A stretch of 8,973 bases of DNA from Fusobacteriaceae bacterium (GCA_030625925.1 DAOUPY010000037.1:1-8973), one strand, 5' to 3'; counted from the first letter of the stretch, positions 1 to 6,389 are shown. A program made the numbers and translations. The notes: a model not told the origin generated them from the letters alone.

Positions 1-104
1 ATAATTTTGATATAGTAATAAAAGAAAAATATGGTTATATATTGAAAAAAGTTAATAACCTTAGTGGAGAAATTAAGGATTTTATAGAAAAAAATAAGAA
101 ATAG
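1..104 (+). CDS. 3' end of the replication gene (duplicate of 8833-8936)
   Basis: This is the last 34 codons plus stop (TAG 102-104) of the HUH replication gene at 7653-8936, present twice only because the circle was linearised here. It is not a second gene or a broken copy. Confidence 0.93.
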   Translation, partial: NFDIVIKEKYGYILKKVNNLSGEIKDFIEKNKK

Positions 105-141
105 GGGGAACGAATTATGTCAATGGTTACTGATAATAAAG
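1..141. repeat. Terminal direct repeat (left copy) marking a circular molecule
   Basis: These 141 bases are identical to 8833-8973, base for base. They cover the last 104 bases of the replication gene, the intergenic SD and the first 25 bases of the 95-aa gene. An exact repeat that runs through coding sequence at both ends is what an assembler leaves when it closes a circle, and 141 is an odd number of the kind used as a k-mer length. I therefore infer a circle of about 8832 bp rather than a linear genome with redundant ends. A true terminal redundancy cannot be excluded from sequence alone. Confidence 0.95.
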
Positions 142-404
142 TGGAAAAAGAAATAATAGTTAGTGAGGTAGCGGTGGGATCTTTTACAGATAAAGAGTCT
201 GGGGATACTATTAATTATCAGAATTTAAAAGAATTATTTATGGGTGGGATATCTACTCCTCAATATAAAATTGCTAATCATCTTGTAGAGGGTATGACAA
301 AAGATTTAGGATATGGGGTAAAAGTTAAAATAACAATGCCGCTTAAAATAGTTAAAGATAAATGGGTGCTTGGGGAAATAGTGGCTTATGAAGTAATAAA
401 ATAA
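117..404 (+). CDS. Small protein directly downstream of Rep; candidate ssDNA-binding protein
   Basis: A 95-residue protein that I do not recognise by sequence. Predicted strands alternate with short helical parts: an N-terminal strand (EIIVSEVAVGSF), a middle with NLKELF and a Gly-rich turn, and C-terminal strands (VKVKITMPLKIV, then VLGEIVAYEVI). That is compatible with a small beta-barrel such as an OB fold. The ATG at 117 follows an AGGGGG SD at 104-109, only 12 bp after the replication gene stop, so the two are almost certainly cotranscribed. In filamentous ssDNA phages the gene right after the initiator often encodes the ssDNA-binding protein (the gene II/V arrangement), and size and position match that role. 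The function is inferred from context; no diagnostic motif is visible. The start of this gene also appears at 8949-8973. Confidence 0.75.
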   Translation: MSMVTDNKVEKEIIVSEVAVGSFTDKESGDTINYQNLKELFMGGISTPQYKIANHLVEGMTKDLGYGVKVKITMPLKIVKDKWVLGEIVAYEVIK

Positions 405-423
405 TATTATAGGGGGGTTATAG

Positions 424-807
424 ATGAAAATATATGTGTCTGGTGAGATAACTTTATTTCCTTTTAAGGGATCTTTTATGATTCCCTATGATGTTGATTT
501 CAAAGTAGATTTGAAATTATTTACAATTAAATCTGGTATGGTAACGGATTTAGGATCTGTGCCGGTACCTTTTAGAAATATGGTATCTAGGTTTGGAAAA
601 GGGACTGTCCCCTATATTTTGCATGATTTTGGATATAAATATCAGCCTGAGAATACCAATAGAAAATTTTGGGATAAGGTATTATTACAATCACTTAAAG
701 ATCATAAAATGGTTTGGTGGAAAAGAAGAATTATTTATATAACTTTAAGATCTTTTGGATGGTTTGTCTGGGCAAATAATAAAAGGTATATTTATGAGCA
801 AATTTGA
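424..807 (+). CDS. DUF1353 family phage protein
   Basis: A 127-residue protein with the hallmarks of the DUF1353 family. It has a TDLGSVP motif at residues 41-47 (usually TDLASVP), a VPYILHDFGY segment with His67-Asp68, and the aromatic/basic end WWKRRIIYITLRSFGWFVW at about 98-116, where family members have a similar W/R-rich helix. The length is normal for the family. DUF1353 genes are widespread in phages and often lie near late or lysis genes; no enzyme activity is firmly established to my knowledge, though the conserved Asp and His-Asp suggest a hydrolase-like or metal site. The ATG follows a strong AGGGGGG at 411-417. The 3' end overlaps the next gene by 14 bp, suggesting translational coupling with that membrane protein. 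A role in host wall degradation or entry is inference. Confidence 0.88.
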   Translation: MKIYVSGEITLFPFKGSFMIPYDVDFKVDLKLFTIKSGMVTDLGSVPVPFRNMVSRFGKGTVPYILHDFGYKYQPENTNRKFWDKVLLQSLKDHKMVWWKRRIIYITLRSFGWFVWANNKRYIYEQI

Positions 808-982
808 TGATAATTATTTAAATAAAACAAAAAAAGATCATCCTCATATTTATGAAATGACGGTTTTTTTGATGGATAAAATAGATAAATTTGGTAGAGA
901 TCTGAGAATATTAATTATTATATTAATCTCATTTCTCCTCCCAATTTATTTAATTATGTTTAAATATATATTTGAAAAATAA
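794..982 (+). CDS. Small single-helix membrane protein (holin-like candidate)
   Basis: A 62-residue protein if translation starts at ATG 794, which has AAAAGG at 779-784 upstream. The frame is open further 5' (ATG 755), but that start lies inside the DUF1353 gene without an SD, so 794 is preferred. Residues 1-36 are charged and soluble-looking. Residues about 37-60 form one long hydrophobic helix rich in Ile and Leu with a Pro in the middle, ending in a short basic tail (KYIFEK). There is no signal-peptidase site. The gene overlaps the DUF1353 gene and ends 17 bp before the 718-aa gene. A short one-helix membrane protein beside a DUF1353 protein suggests a lysis pair, but a minor coat or membrane-anchored assembly protein would look the same. 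Confidence 0.78.
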   Translation: MSKFDDNYLNKTKKDHPHIYEMTVFLMDKIDKFGRDLRILIIILISFLLPIYLIMFKYIFEK

Positions 983-999
983 AAAAAAAGGAGGGGAAT

Positions 1000-3156
1000 A
1001 TGTCAATTGAAGTAAGTATTGATTTTAAGGTTTCACTTTCTAATGCAGAAATTTTGAATTTATCTATTAGTGATAGAACGGCATATTTTTATGATTCTTT
1101 AGATCTTTTAATGTCTGATATTAGGGATTCTATTCATTCATATTTAAGGCAGAATGATTATGGTACTGTTATTTTTAATAATAGTTTGATTTCTATGGCA
1201 CCTAGTTATGGGACTTCATTGTTTCGATTTTATGCAACTAATGTTTATTTTACTTTTCCTATTCTTGATGTAAATGGTTTCAAATATGTAGCTTGGGGTA
1301 TTCCTAATAATTCACCTGATTATTCTTCATTGGATTATATTAATGTTATTCCGCCAGGGGGGGAAGTTGGTGATCCTCCACCTTTTTCTCCACCTTCTAT
1401 TGGTATTCCTGATAATATAGATGATGTTTCTTTTTATGATAAACTTAAAGCTACACATGATCTTTTAGCTTTGGATGGGTTGAGTAGTGAAGAATGGGAT
1501 TATTTGTCTGCTATGCAAAAAAAGAATGAAATGGAAATAGTAAATAAATTAATACAGCAATCACAGGATGATTTTATAAATGCTTCTGAGAGTGGTGTTT
1601 ATGATAATGTTTATATTCGTTATGATGCTGAGGATACGGATACTACGGCTTTTTATACTGCTAATGGATTGGATATTAATAAGGATTATTATACCAATCT
1701 TAAAGCTACTGGAGTGGGGTATGCTGATCCAATAGATGGTGGTCTGGTTACTGGTGTAAATACTGTTAATTCTAATGGAAATAGTACTTTAACTTTAGAA
1801 TCAGCTAAAAAACTTGTGGAAAATGGGGTTTTGATTGGTGGGCTTACTGCTATTGCTACTGGTGAAACTGCTTTAAGTGGTGGGGTTCTTGGTGGAAGTG
1901 GTGGTGTTCCTCAGCTGATGGGAATTGCTTTAGTGGAATATTTAGAAAAAAAATATGGATTGGGTGAAAAAGTTGTTGATACTTTTGTAGATGGTACTGT
2001 AGCTTGGTATAATACGGCAAAAAATTTATATAATGGTTTTACTGCAACTGGAGATAGGTCTATAGATTATGTTAATCAAAATGTACAGCAGGCATATAAT
2101 AATATCATGGAAAGTAAGGCGGTAGCTTTAGAGTTACCTAAGGATTTCTTTCTGCCTGTTGTTGTTGATCTTGATACAAAATTACCAGTTACTATTCCTG
2201 AAGAAGCTGCAATTGGTGTGAGCGCTGATGGTGTAACTGTTGGTGTGAATACCGATGGAAAAGTTATTGGACTTTCTGTTGATCCAAATATAAAATTACC
2301 TATTGGTATTTTACCTACGGATCTTATTAAATTGGATACTACTACTGCTGGTGCTATTGCTATTGATTTAGATTTAAAACTTCCTATTGGAGGTCTTCCT
2401 ATAGATGTTACTGGTAAAAGTCTTGATATAAATACAGATGGAAAAACTGTTGGTGTGAATACAGAGGGGAAATCAGTGGCTCTTGATACAACTGATGCAA
2501 CTCTTCCATCTGATCCTAATAATCCGTGGCTGGCTCTTATGGATCTTATAATGAAATTTTTAGCTTGTGAAGTTGTTAAAAATGATCTTGAATTGGGTAT
2601 AACTTCTTTTATTGATGGTGATGGTGTGGTTACTGCTTCAAAAACTAAAGATGGAATAAGAGATATAGAAAAGGATTCTGCTAATTGGGTAGTGCAGGAT
2701 TATAATTCTACTGTTTTGGAGGGTGTAGGAGAGGAAGCGAAAGAAGTGAATAAAATAGAAAGATCTCTTCAAACTTGGCAAAATTTACATTCTTTAAATA
2801 CTAATATTGAATATGATGGTGTTGTGGACAGTTCTGGTAATAATATGAATATGAAAAAAGGTCTTGTACCTAGTTTATTTGGAATGGGTATGGGGGAATT
2901 TTTTAGAGAGGGGGCTTTAAAAACTCTTTCTGGGAATAATATTAATAATCTTATGGATGAATTAAGAGTTGAAAGGGATAATCATGATGATAGTAATAAT
3001 GATCCAGATTATGAGAGTGTAAAAGAAAGTATTTTATTGGGTATAAAAAAGATTATGTTTCCTTTGGAAGCAGATTTTCAATCTTCTTTATTAGGTGAAT
3101 TTGGGGATGATTTCAAAGAAATAGCAAGTCATTTTCTTAAAACTGAGGTGAAATGA
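1000..3156 (+). CDS. Large multidomain protein with beta-repeats; putative spike, fibre or adsorption protein
   Basis: The largest gene (718 aa), not recognised by family. The visible layout is an N-terminal strand-rich domain (about 1-115); a Pro/Gly-rich linker (about 118-137, with PPGGEVGDPPP); a mixed charged region (140-265); and a Gly/Ala-rich hydrophobic stretch (about 270-312) that could insert in a membrane. A repeat domain follows (about 385-500) in which D-x-K-LP motifs recur (near 391, 427 and 457) and TVGVNTDGK recurs as TVGVNTEGK. The C-terminal part (about 505-718) is mainly helical and charged. There is no signal peptide. The ATG has the strong SD AAGGAGGGG at 988-996. As first gene of the late-looking block, with a fibre-like repeat domain, it most resembles a receptor-binding or vertex protein, perhaps with a penetration function. 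This is inference from architecture only. Confidence 0.9.
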   Translation: MSIEVSIDFKVSLSNAEILNLSISDRTAYFYDSLDLLMSDIRDSIHSYLRQNDYGTVIFNNSLISMAPSYGTSLFRFYATNVYFTFPILDVNGFKYVAWGIPNNSPDYSSLDYINVIPPGGEVGDPPPFSPPSIGIPDNIDDVSFYDKLKATHDLLALDGLSSEEWDYLSAMQKKNEMEIVNKLIQQSQDDFINASESGVYDNVYIRYDAEDTDTTAFYTANGLDINKDYYTNLKATGVGYADPIDGGLVTGVNTVNSNGNSTLTLESAKKLVENGVLIGGLTAIATGETALSGGVLGGSGGVPQLMGIALVEYLEKKYGLGEKVVDTFVDGTVAWYNTAKNLYNGFTATGDRSIDYVNQNVQQAYNNIMESKAVALELPKDFFLPVVVDLDTKLPVTIPEEAAIGVSADGVTVGVNTDGKVIGLSVDPNIKLPIGILPTDLIKLDTTTAGAIAIDLDLKLPIGGLPIDVTGKSLDINTDGKTVGVNTEGKSVALDTTDATLPSDPNNPWLALMDLIMKFLACEVVKNDLELGITSFIDGDGVVTASKTKDGIRDIEKDSANWVVQDYNSTVLEGVGEEAKEVNKIERSLQTWQNLHSLNTNIEYDGVVDSSGNNMNMKKGLVPSLFGMGMGEFFREGALKTLSGNNINNLMDELRVERDNHDDSNNDPDYESVKESILLGIKKIMFPLEADFQSSLLGEFGDDFKEIASHFLKTEVK

Positions 3157-3157
3157 T

Positions 3158-3769
3158 ATGGATTATATTAATATGTTCATCATGATGACTGTGGTGGATT
3201 TAGTTATGGATCTAGGTTTGGAAATGACTTTAGAGAGTATTAGGGGAGTGTTAGATAAAAAATTTCCTAATAATCAAATTAGTGATTCATTTATTGATAA
3301 ATTTTTAAATCAAATGCCTCAACGTATATCTATGTTTACTACTATGATAATTATGCAGCATTCGAATTTGATTATGAATAGTTATATTGAACCTTTTATA
3401 AAAGATAAAGTAGATAAAATGAAAGATATGGCGGTTTGGTATAAATCAGCTAAAACTATTATTAAAAATTTTGCTCCTCAAGGTGGTAAATTTGGTACTG
3501 TGAAAGGGATTTATAATGGTGCTATGTCTTTGAATAAAACTTATGAGGTAACGGAATATAATCAGTTTAATGATGGTTTTATGAAAAACATAGATTTTCT
3601 TCATAAAAAACAACAACTTGCAAATGAATTGTCTGGTACTGTGTTAAGTGGTGTAAATACTGGTATAATTGCTAGTAATACGAAATCTATGGCGAAAAAA
3701 ACAATGACAACGGATGAAATGATTGAGTTATTAAATGGTTTATTGGCAAGTAAAAAGTATGGGGGTTAA
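3158..3769 (+). CDS. Met-rich helical protein; putative minor structural or membrane-interacting protein
   Basis: 203 residues, not recognised. It is predicted almost wholly helical and is unusually rich in Met (about 18). The N-terminal 25 residues and the segment near 55-80 are hydrophobic or amphipathic (MFIMMTVVDLVMDLG, then ISMFTTMIIMQ). A Gly-containing basic stretch follows (about 95-115), and the C-terminus has an amphipathic helix ending in KKYGG. The start lies one base after the stop of the 718-aa gene, with SD GAGGTG inside that gene, so the two are translationally linked. Amphipathic Met-rich helices in a late operon fit a DNA-pilot, scaffolding or membrane-associated virion protein, but nothing in the sequence decides between these. 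Confidence 0.88.
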   Translation: MDYINMFIMMTVVDLVMDLGLEMTLESIRGVLDKKFPNNQISDSFIDKFLNQMPQRISMFTTMIIMQHSNLIMNSYIEPFIKDKVDKMKDMAVWYKSAKTIIKNFAPQGGKFGTVKGIYNGAMSLNKTYEVTEYNQFNDGFMKNIDFLHKKQQLANELSGTVLSGVNTGIIASNTKSMAKKTMTTDEMIELLNGLLASKKYGG

Positions 3770-3772
3770 ATT

Positions 3773-4171
3773 ATGGGTATTGTGGGATCACTTATAACAC
3801 CGAATAGGTGGGAAATATCTGTAAAATCTAGGGTAGAAAAAAAAGCTATGAATATGGGTTTTTTATCGGATAAAATAGGATTAACTAAATTAGATATAAA
3901 AAATTTTTATCAAACTCTGTGTGATGTGGAAGTACATAAGGTGAAAGATGTAGATGTGTACCAAACCACAGAAATAGAGGGTGTTTATATAAATGCTGAT
4001 TATAGAGACGTATATCTTAATTTGAGTTATATGTTTAATGGGGAAATGATAGCGGTTAATAAGTTTTATCTTCCGCGTGTGCCTAAACTGGTGGGATTGG
4101 ATCAGGTGCAACCAGAACTTGTAAAATTGTTTGGTAGTACGGTGAAAATAACAGGGGCATATGGAATTTAG
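3773..4171 (+). CDS. Small beta-rich protein, first of three; putative virion protein
   Basis: 132 residues, not recognised. The first half has a basic strand (WEISVKSRVEKK) and a helical part. The second half is strand-rich: DVYLNLSYMF, a Gly-Asn-Gly turn area, MIAVNKFYLP, then a loop, a short helix (about 108-120) and a last strand (TVKITGAYG). This order of strand, tight turn, strand, loop, helix, strand also appears at the ends of the next two proteins. The ATG is three bases after the previous stop, with SD GGGGG at 3761-3765 inside that gene. A structural role is inferred from its place in the tight block of genes. The minus strand has an open frame here (3890-4111) with no supporting SD or context. 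Confidence 0.86.
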   Translation: MGIVGSLITPNRWEISVKSRVEKKAMNMGFLSDKIGLTKLDIKNFYQTLCDVEVHKVKDVDVYQTTEIEGVYINADYRDVYLNLSYMFNGEMIAVNKFYLPRVPKLVGLDQVQPELVKLFGSTVKITGAYGI

Positions 4172-4201
4172 ATATATAAAAAATTTTTTGGGAGGTATAA
4201 G

Positions 4202-4627
4202 ATGGGATTTACTGTTGCTACAGGATTAGAAGAAAACAAATTTTCTAGTTTAACATTTGGTCGTCAGGTAACTGGTCATACTGATGCTATGATGATTCAT
4301 GGGAAAATGGATTTAACAGAAACAGGAGAAATAGCGGACGTTTTAGGATCTACTAGTTCTATGAAAAACAAGGTATTTGGGATAGGAACTCAATATGCTA
4401 CGATTAATTTACCTGTTGCTCCAACTGTTATTAAACAGAAAGTGGATGTGAAATTCACTATAACAGGGGAAAAAAGAAAAAAAATTATAGTGAGAATACC
4501 GATGCATTATGATGGTATTGTTTTAGATGATATATCGGCTGTAAAGGCTTCATTTGAAGCTATGACAGCTTTGTCAATAGGTGCTATATCAGATGTTGCG
4601 TTCGTAATTGAAGGGGTGATTAGATAA
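4202..4627 (+). CDS. Small beta-rich protein, second of three; candidate major coat or tube protein
   Basis: 141 residues, not recognised. The N-terminus is Gly/Thr-rich (MGFTVATGLE, TFGRQVTGHTDAM). The middle carries a probable loop with Ser/Thr, then strands QYATINLPV, VDVKFTITGE and KKIIVRIPM, a helix at about 111-126 (ISAVKASFEAMTAL) and a final strand (DVAFVIEGVI). It has the best SD of the late block (GGGAGGT at 4190-4196, well spaced) and a 30-bp gap upstream, the largest within the block. That would suit a highly expressed coat protein. Its stop overlaps the start of the next gene as TAATG. There is no signal peptide or transmembrane helix, so it is not a filamentous-phage type major coat protein. 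Confidence 0.88.
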   Translation: MGFTVATGLEENKFSSLTFGRQVTGHTDAMMIHGKMDLTETGEIADVLGSTSSMKNKVFGIGTQYATINLPVAPTVIKQKVDVKFTITGEKRKKIIVRIPMHYDGIVLDDISAVKASFEAMTALSIGAISDVAFVIEGVIR

Positions 4628-5019
4628 TGGCAAATAAATATGTAGGTGCTAGTCTTAGAGCACTGAATTTTAATGATAACAATTTCAAAATCAATGTAAG
4701 TGGAAATGGAATAACTGCGCCAGATGTAGATAAGGTTCAAGCTGCTTTAGTAGGAACGACTATTGCTGATACGAATATGGTGATAATTGGAAGAATAAGC
4801 AGATATAAAAATGATCAGTATGATGCAGAGGTGTCAAGTGTAGACAAGACATCTCAATTACAGACAAGAAGAATGATATTGAATTTTGAAGATTCAGGAT
4901 CATTGGTTGTAACTGGAGCTTTCCCATTAGATCCAGACCAATTGACTTCGATTCAAACTTTGTTGGTAAATAAAACAATGGCTGGAGAAAAAATCACTAG
5001 TGCGGTTTTGGGGATCTAA
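4627..5019 (+). CDS. Small beta-rich protein, third of three; 0-frame product with a probable -1 frameshift extension
   Basis: 130 residues in the 0 frame, not recognised. Strands and turns dominate: FKINVSGNGI, a short helix (DVDKVQAALVG), MVIIGRISRY, RRMILNFEDSGS, LVVTGAFPL, a helix at about 102-113 (PDQLTSIQTLLVN) and a last strand. The start overlaps the previous stop (TAATG), with AAGGGG at 4611-4616. The frame closes at TAA 5017-5019 after AVLGI. The -1 frame stays open from there for a well-formed peptide up to 5090, and the terminator begins at 5091. The expected longer product is 154 aa, sharing residues 1-129. Minor extended forms of coat or tube proteins made by frameshifting are known in phages; that this is one is inference. 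Confidence 0.88.
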   Translation: MANKYVGASLRALNFNDNNFKINVSGNGITAPDVDKVQAALVGTTIADTNMVIIGRISRYKNDQYDAEVSSVDKTSQLQTRRMILNFEDSGSLVVTGAFPLDPDQLTSIQTLLVNKTMAGEKITSAVLGI

Positions 5020-5090
5020 CCGAGGAAGAATTGGAGGATTTTCCATTCGAACTTGGTTTGCAACTTAATAGGGATTTAGGTATAAATTAA
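5004..5090 (+). other. -1 frame C-terminal extension of the 130-aa protein (slippery TTTGGGG at 5007-5013)
   Basis: In the 0 frame the codons TTG GGG (5008-5013) are preceded by T, giving T TTG GGG, which has the canonical X XXY YYZ form for -1 slippage. After slipping, reading continues with GAT at 5013 for 25 more residues: DLTEEELEDF, PFELG, then LQLNRDLGIN, with stop TAA at 5088-5090. This peptide is acidic and looks like normal protein. A TAG at 4998-5000 closes the -1 frame upstream, and the frame has no ATG. The alternatives are a separate 19-codon peptide from TTG 5031 behind GAGGAAG, or a sequencing indel in the T4G4 run. I see no strong stimulatory hairpin directly downstream. Confidence 0.6.
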
Positions 5091-5120
5091 AGTAGGGTAT
5101 TTATTACCTTACTTTTTTTT
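5091..5120 (+). terminator. Intrinsic terminator of the late operon
   Basis: A 9-bp stem (AGTAGGGTA 5091-5099 with TACCTTACT 5105-5113, one G-U pair) with loop TTTAT, followed by eight T (5113-5120). It begins right after the stop codon of the -1 frame extension and separates the long operon from the promoter at 5146. Confidence 0.9.
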
Positions 5121-5145
5121 ATTGTTAAATTTAAGTGTAAAATAG

Positions 5146-5174
5146 TTGAAAAAGACTTACAAAAAAGGTATAAT
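5146..5174 (+). promoter_or_regulatory. Sigma70/sigmaA-type promoter for the 88/152/105-aa operon
   Basis: TTGAAA (5146-5151), 17-bp spacer, TATAAT (5169-5174). The -35 is inside a block (5131-5158) that recurs at 6318-6345 with about two mismatches in 28. The TTGRAARAGAYTT element covering the -35 also occurs three times in tandem there, so an operator probably overlaps this promoter. Confidence 0.85.
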
Positions 5175-5198
5175 AAAATAGAAGGGGGGGGGGATAAA

Positions 5199-5246
5199 TT
5201 GAAAATAAAAATTATAATAGATAATATAAAATACTTGAGGAGTTAA
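5199..5246 (+). pseudogene. 15-codon TTG-start leader ORF, a duplicated start of the 152-aa gene
   Basis: Behind a G10 tract (5184-5193), a TTG start gives (M)KIKIIIDNIKYLRS and a TAA at 5244-5246. The 152-aa gene starts (M)KIKIEIDDIKYLIT, also from TTG after GATAAAT. The DNA of 5194-5238 matches the start of that gene, with the first 21 bases identical and few mismatches after. It is either the relic of a tandem duplication that swallowed the 88-aa gene, or a leader peptide kept for coupling: its last codons contain the GAGGAG SD of the next gene, whose ATG is 3 bp after its stop. Confidence 0.6.
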
Positions 5247-5249
5247 AAA

Positions 5250-5516
5250 ATGATAGAAAAATATGCAATAAAGAGATTAAAACAAATAGAAAAAATGGTA
5301 TTAAAAGATCAAAAATATACTGATAAATTAATGAAAAGATCAAGGAAAGTTAATAAATTTGCTGGTTCTTTGGAAAAGAAAAAAGAACTCGAAATTATTT
5401 TAGAGATGATCTGTAGTTCTAGTCGGTTATTAGAAAGTTTTAGAGGGGAAATAGATCAATTTGGTATTAATGTCAAAAAACTTAGAAAAAAAAAAAATAA
5501 GGAGGAGATAAATTGA
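5250..5516 (+). CDS. Small lysine-rich helical protein, unknown function
   Basis: 88 residues, not recognised, predicted almost entirely helical and strongly basic. The amphipathic pattern (IKRLKQIEKMVLKD at the start, then KKKELEIILEMICSSSRLLESF) suggests a short coiled coil or dimer. The C-terminus is a Lys cluster (KKLRKKKNKEE). The ATG follows GAGGAG at 5236-5241, which lies inside the short leader frame. The stop TGA (5514-5516) overlaps the TTG start of the next gene, so the operon is translationally coupled. A basic coiled-coil protein in a regulatory operon might bind nucleic acid, but no DNA-binding motif is visible. Confidence 0.78.
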   Translation: MIEKYAIKRLKQIEKMVLKDQKYTDKLMKRSRKVNKFAGSLEKKKELEIILEMICSSSRLLESFRGEIDQFGINVKKLRKKKNKEEIN

Positions 5517-5971
5517 AAATAAAAATTGAAATAGATGATATTAAATATTTGATAACGGATTATCAAAAATTGGGTAAAGATTTAGGTATGAAACGAGTTA
5601 TGAGGATACCCAGAAAAGATTTAGCTGTTAAAATAGAAAATGAAATAAATGCAATAGTGGGGTGTTATATAGATGGTTTGAATTCGATAGAAAAAAAAAG
5701 TAAAGGTTTTAGAGAACAGAATATTCAGAGAATTTTAAAACTTACAAAATATAAAGTTTTTAAACATAGTAGAGGGATTTATTTTATTATTGATAAACAG
5801 TTTTATTCTGTTGTTACGTTAAAGATCAGAAATTTGCATTATAGCGATATATTTGAAAAGGGTGGGGACTATCTGCCTATGGATTATGATAGTGCTCTCT
5901 CGTGTGCTGAGGACTTATTGGAGGAATTTTTAAGAGATTATAACAAGGAGGTTTTGAAAAATGAAAACTAA
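5513..5971 (+). CDS. Unknown 152-aa protein with TTG start
   Basis: Not recognised. The TTG at 5513 overlaps the previous stop as TTGA and is preceded by the strong SD GGAGGAG (5501-5507), which decides the start; no ATG lies near. The N-terminal strand KIKIEIDDIKYLI leads to a helix-rich half with basic patches (MKRVMRIPRK). Then comes a strand pair (HSRGIYFIIDKQFYSVVTLKI, about 85-106) and an acidic C-terminal helix (DYDSALSCAEDLLEEFLRDY). It looks like a compact soluble alpha/beta protein. Its first codons and SD region have a partial duplicate at 5191-5238. The 3' end overlaps the next gene by 11 bp. Position suggests a regulatory or host-takeover role rather than a structural one; this is a guess from context. 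Confidence 0.8.
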   Translation: MKIKIEIDDIKYLITDYQKLGKDLGMKRVMRIPRKDLAVKIENEINAIVGCYIDGLNSIEKKSKGFREQNIQRILKLTKYKVFKHSRGIYFIIDKQFYSVVTLKIRNLHYSDIFEKGGDYLPMDYDSALSCAEDLLEEFLRDYNKEVLKNEN

Positions 5972-6278
5972 GCAGGAACATTTGGATTATATTAATGGGA
6001 TTTGTAAACAGAAAAAAATAAAGGATCTTAAAAAAATTATTAAATATTTAGACCAGGGAGATACTTTGAATGCAGCAAGGGAAAAAATGAAGACAATAAG
6101 AATGAAAAAGAAAAAAGAAGTAATAAAATATATAGATGATTATTATATGTCATTTGAATTAAATAATGCTAAAGTGATAATAAAAGATTTAGAAGGTGTG
6201 ATTATGAAAACTTGTAATATTTCTAGATCGACTTTTTATAACTATCATAAAGAGTATAAGTTAATTAGAAAAGACTAA
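5961..6278 (+). CDS. Small basic protein with C-terminal helix-turn-helix-like motif; putative regulator
   Basis: 105 residues. The C-terminal part VIMKTCNISRSTFYNYHKEY (about 80-99) fits a helix-turn-helix: a first helix, the turn CNIS, and a recognition helix SRSTFYNYHKEY of the ISRSTFYxY type known from TetR-like and phage regulators. The N-terminal half is Lys-rich and helical (DLKKIIKYLDQGDTLNAAREKMKT) and may hold a second, degenerate HTH or a dimerisation helix. The ATG follows a perfect AAGGAGG at 5945-5951 and overlaps the preceding gene. A DNA-binding role is likely. The repeated 13-bp elements just downstream (6333-6389) and at the operon's own promoter (5146) are natural candidate targets, implying autoregulation. 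No partner or ligand domain is visible. Confidence 0.82.
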   Translation: MKTKQEHLDYINGICKQKKIKDLKKIIKYLDQGDTLNAAREKMKTIRMKKKKEVIKYIDDYYMSFELNNAKVIIKDLEGVIMKTCNISRSTFYNYHKEYKLIRKD

Positions 6279-6317
6279 AATAAAAACATTATATTAAATA
6301 GTCTTTAATTGATAGAA

Positions 6318-6389
6318 TTAAGTGTAATATAGTTGAAAGAGACTTTTAATATATTTGGAAAAGACTTTTAATATATTTGGAAAAGATTT
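6318..6389. repeat. Array of TTGRAARAGAYTT elements (putative operator/iterons)
   Basis: Three tandem copies at 6333, 6355 and 6377 with a 22-bp period, about two helical turns, the first two units being nearly identical over 22 bp. A fourth copy sits on the -35 of the promoter at 5146. The 15 bases in front of the first copy (6318-6332) also match 5131-5145 at 14 of 15. Same-face spacing suggests cooperative binding by a protein, plausibly the 105-aa HTH product or Rep. Confidence 0.75.

Noticed and set aside
755..793. Upstream start (ATG 755) for the small membrane protein
   Set aside because: No SD and a large overlap with the DUF1353 gene; ATG 794 has AAAAGG at a normal distance.
3890..4978. 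Open frames on the minus strand at 3890-4111, 4507-4740 and 4760-4978, and also at 7733-7930
   Set aside because: They lie opposite well-supported + strand genes, have no SD, and their His/Ile/Tyr-rich translations are what the reverse of AT-rich coding sequence gives.
6279..6300. Xer/dif-like half site TTATATTAAAT at about 6290-6300
   Set aside because: Only one arm resembles dif; the other arm shows no match, and such words are common at this AT content.
6262..6310. Hairpin across the stop of the 105-aa gene (6270-6277 with 6299-6306) as its terminator
   Set aside because: An 8-bp AT-rich stem with a large loop and no following T-run; the hairpin at 6446 is a much better terminator.
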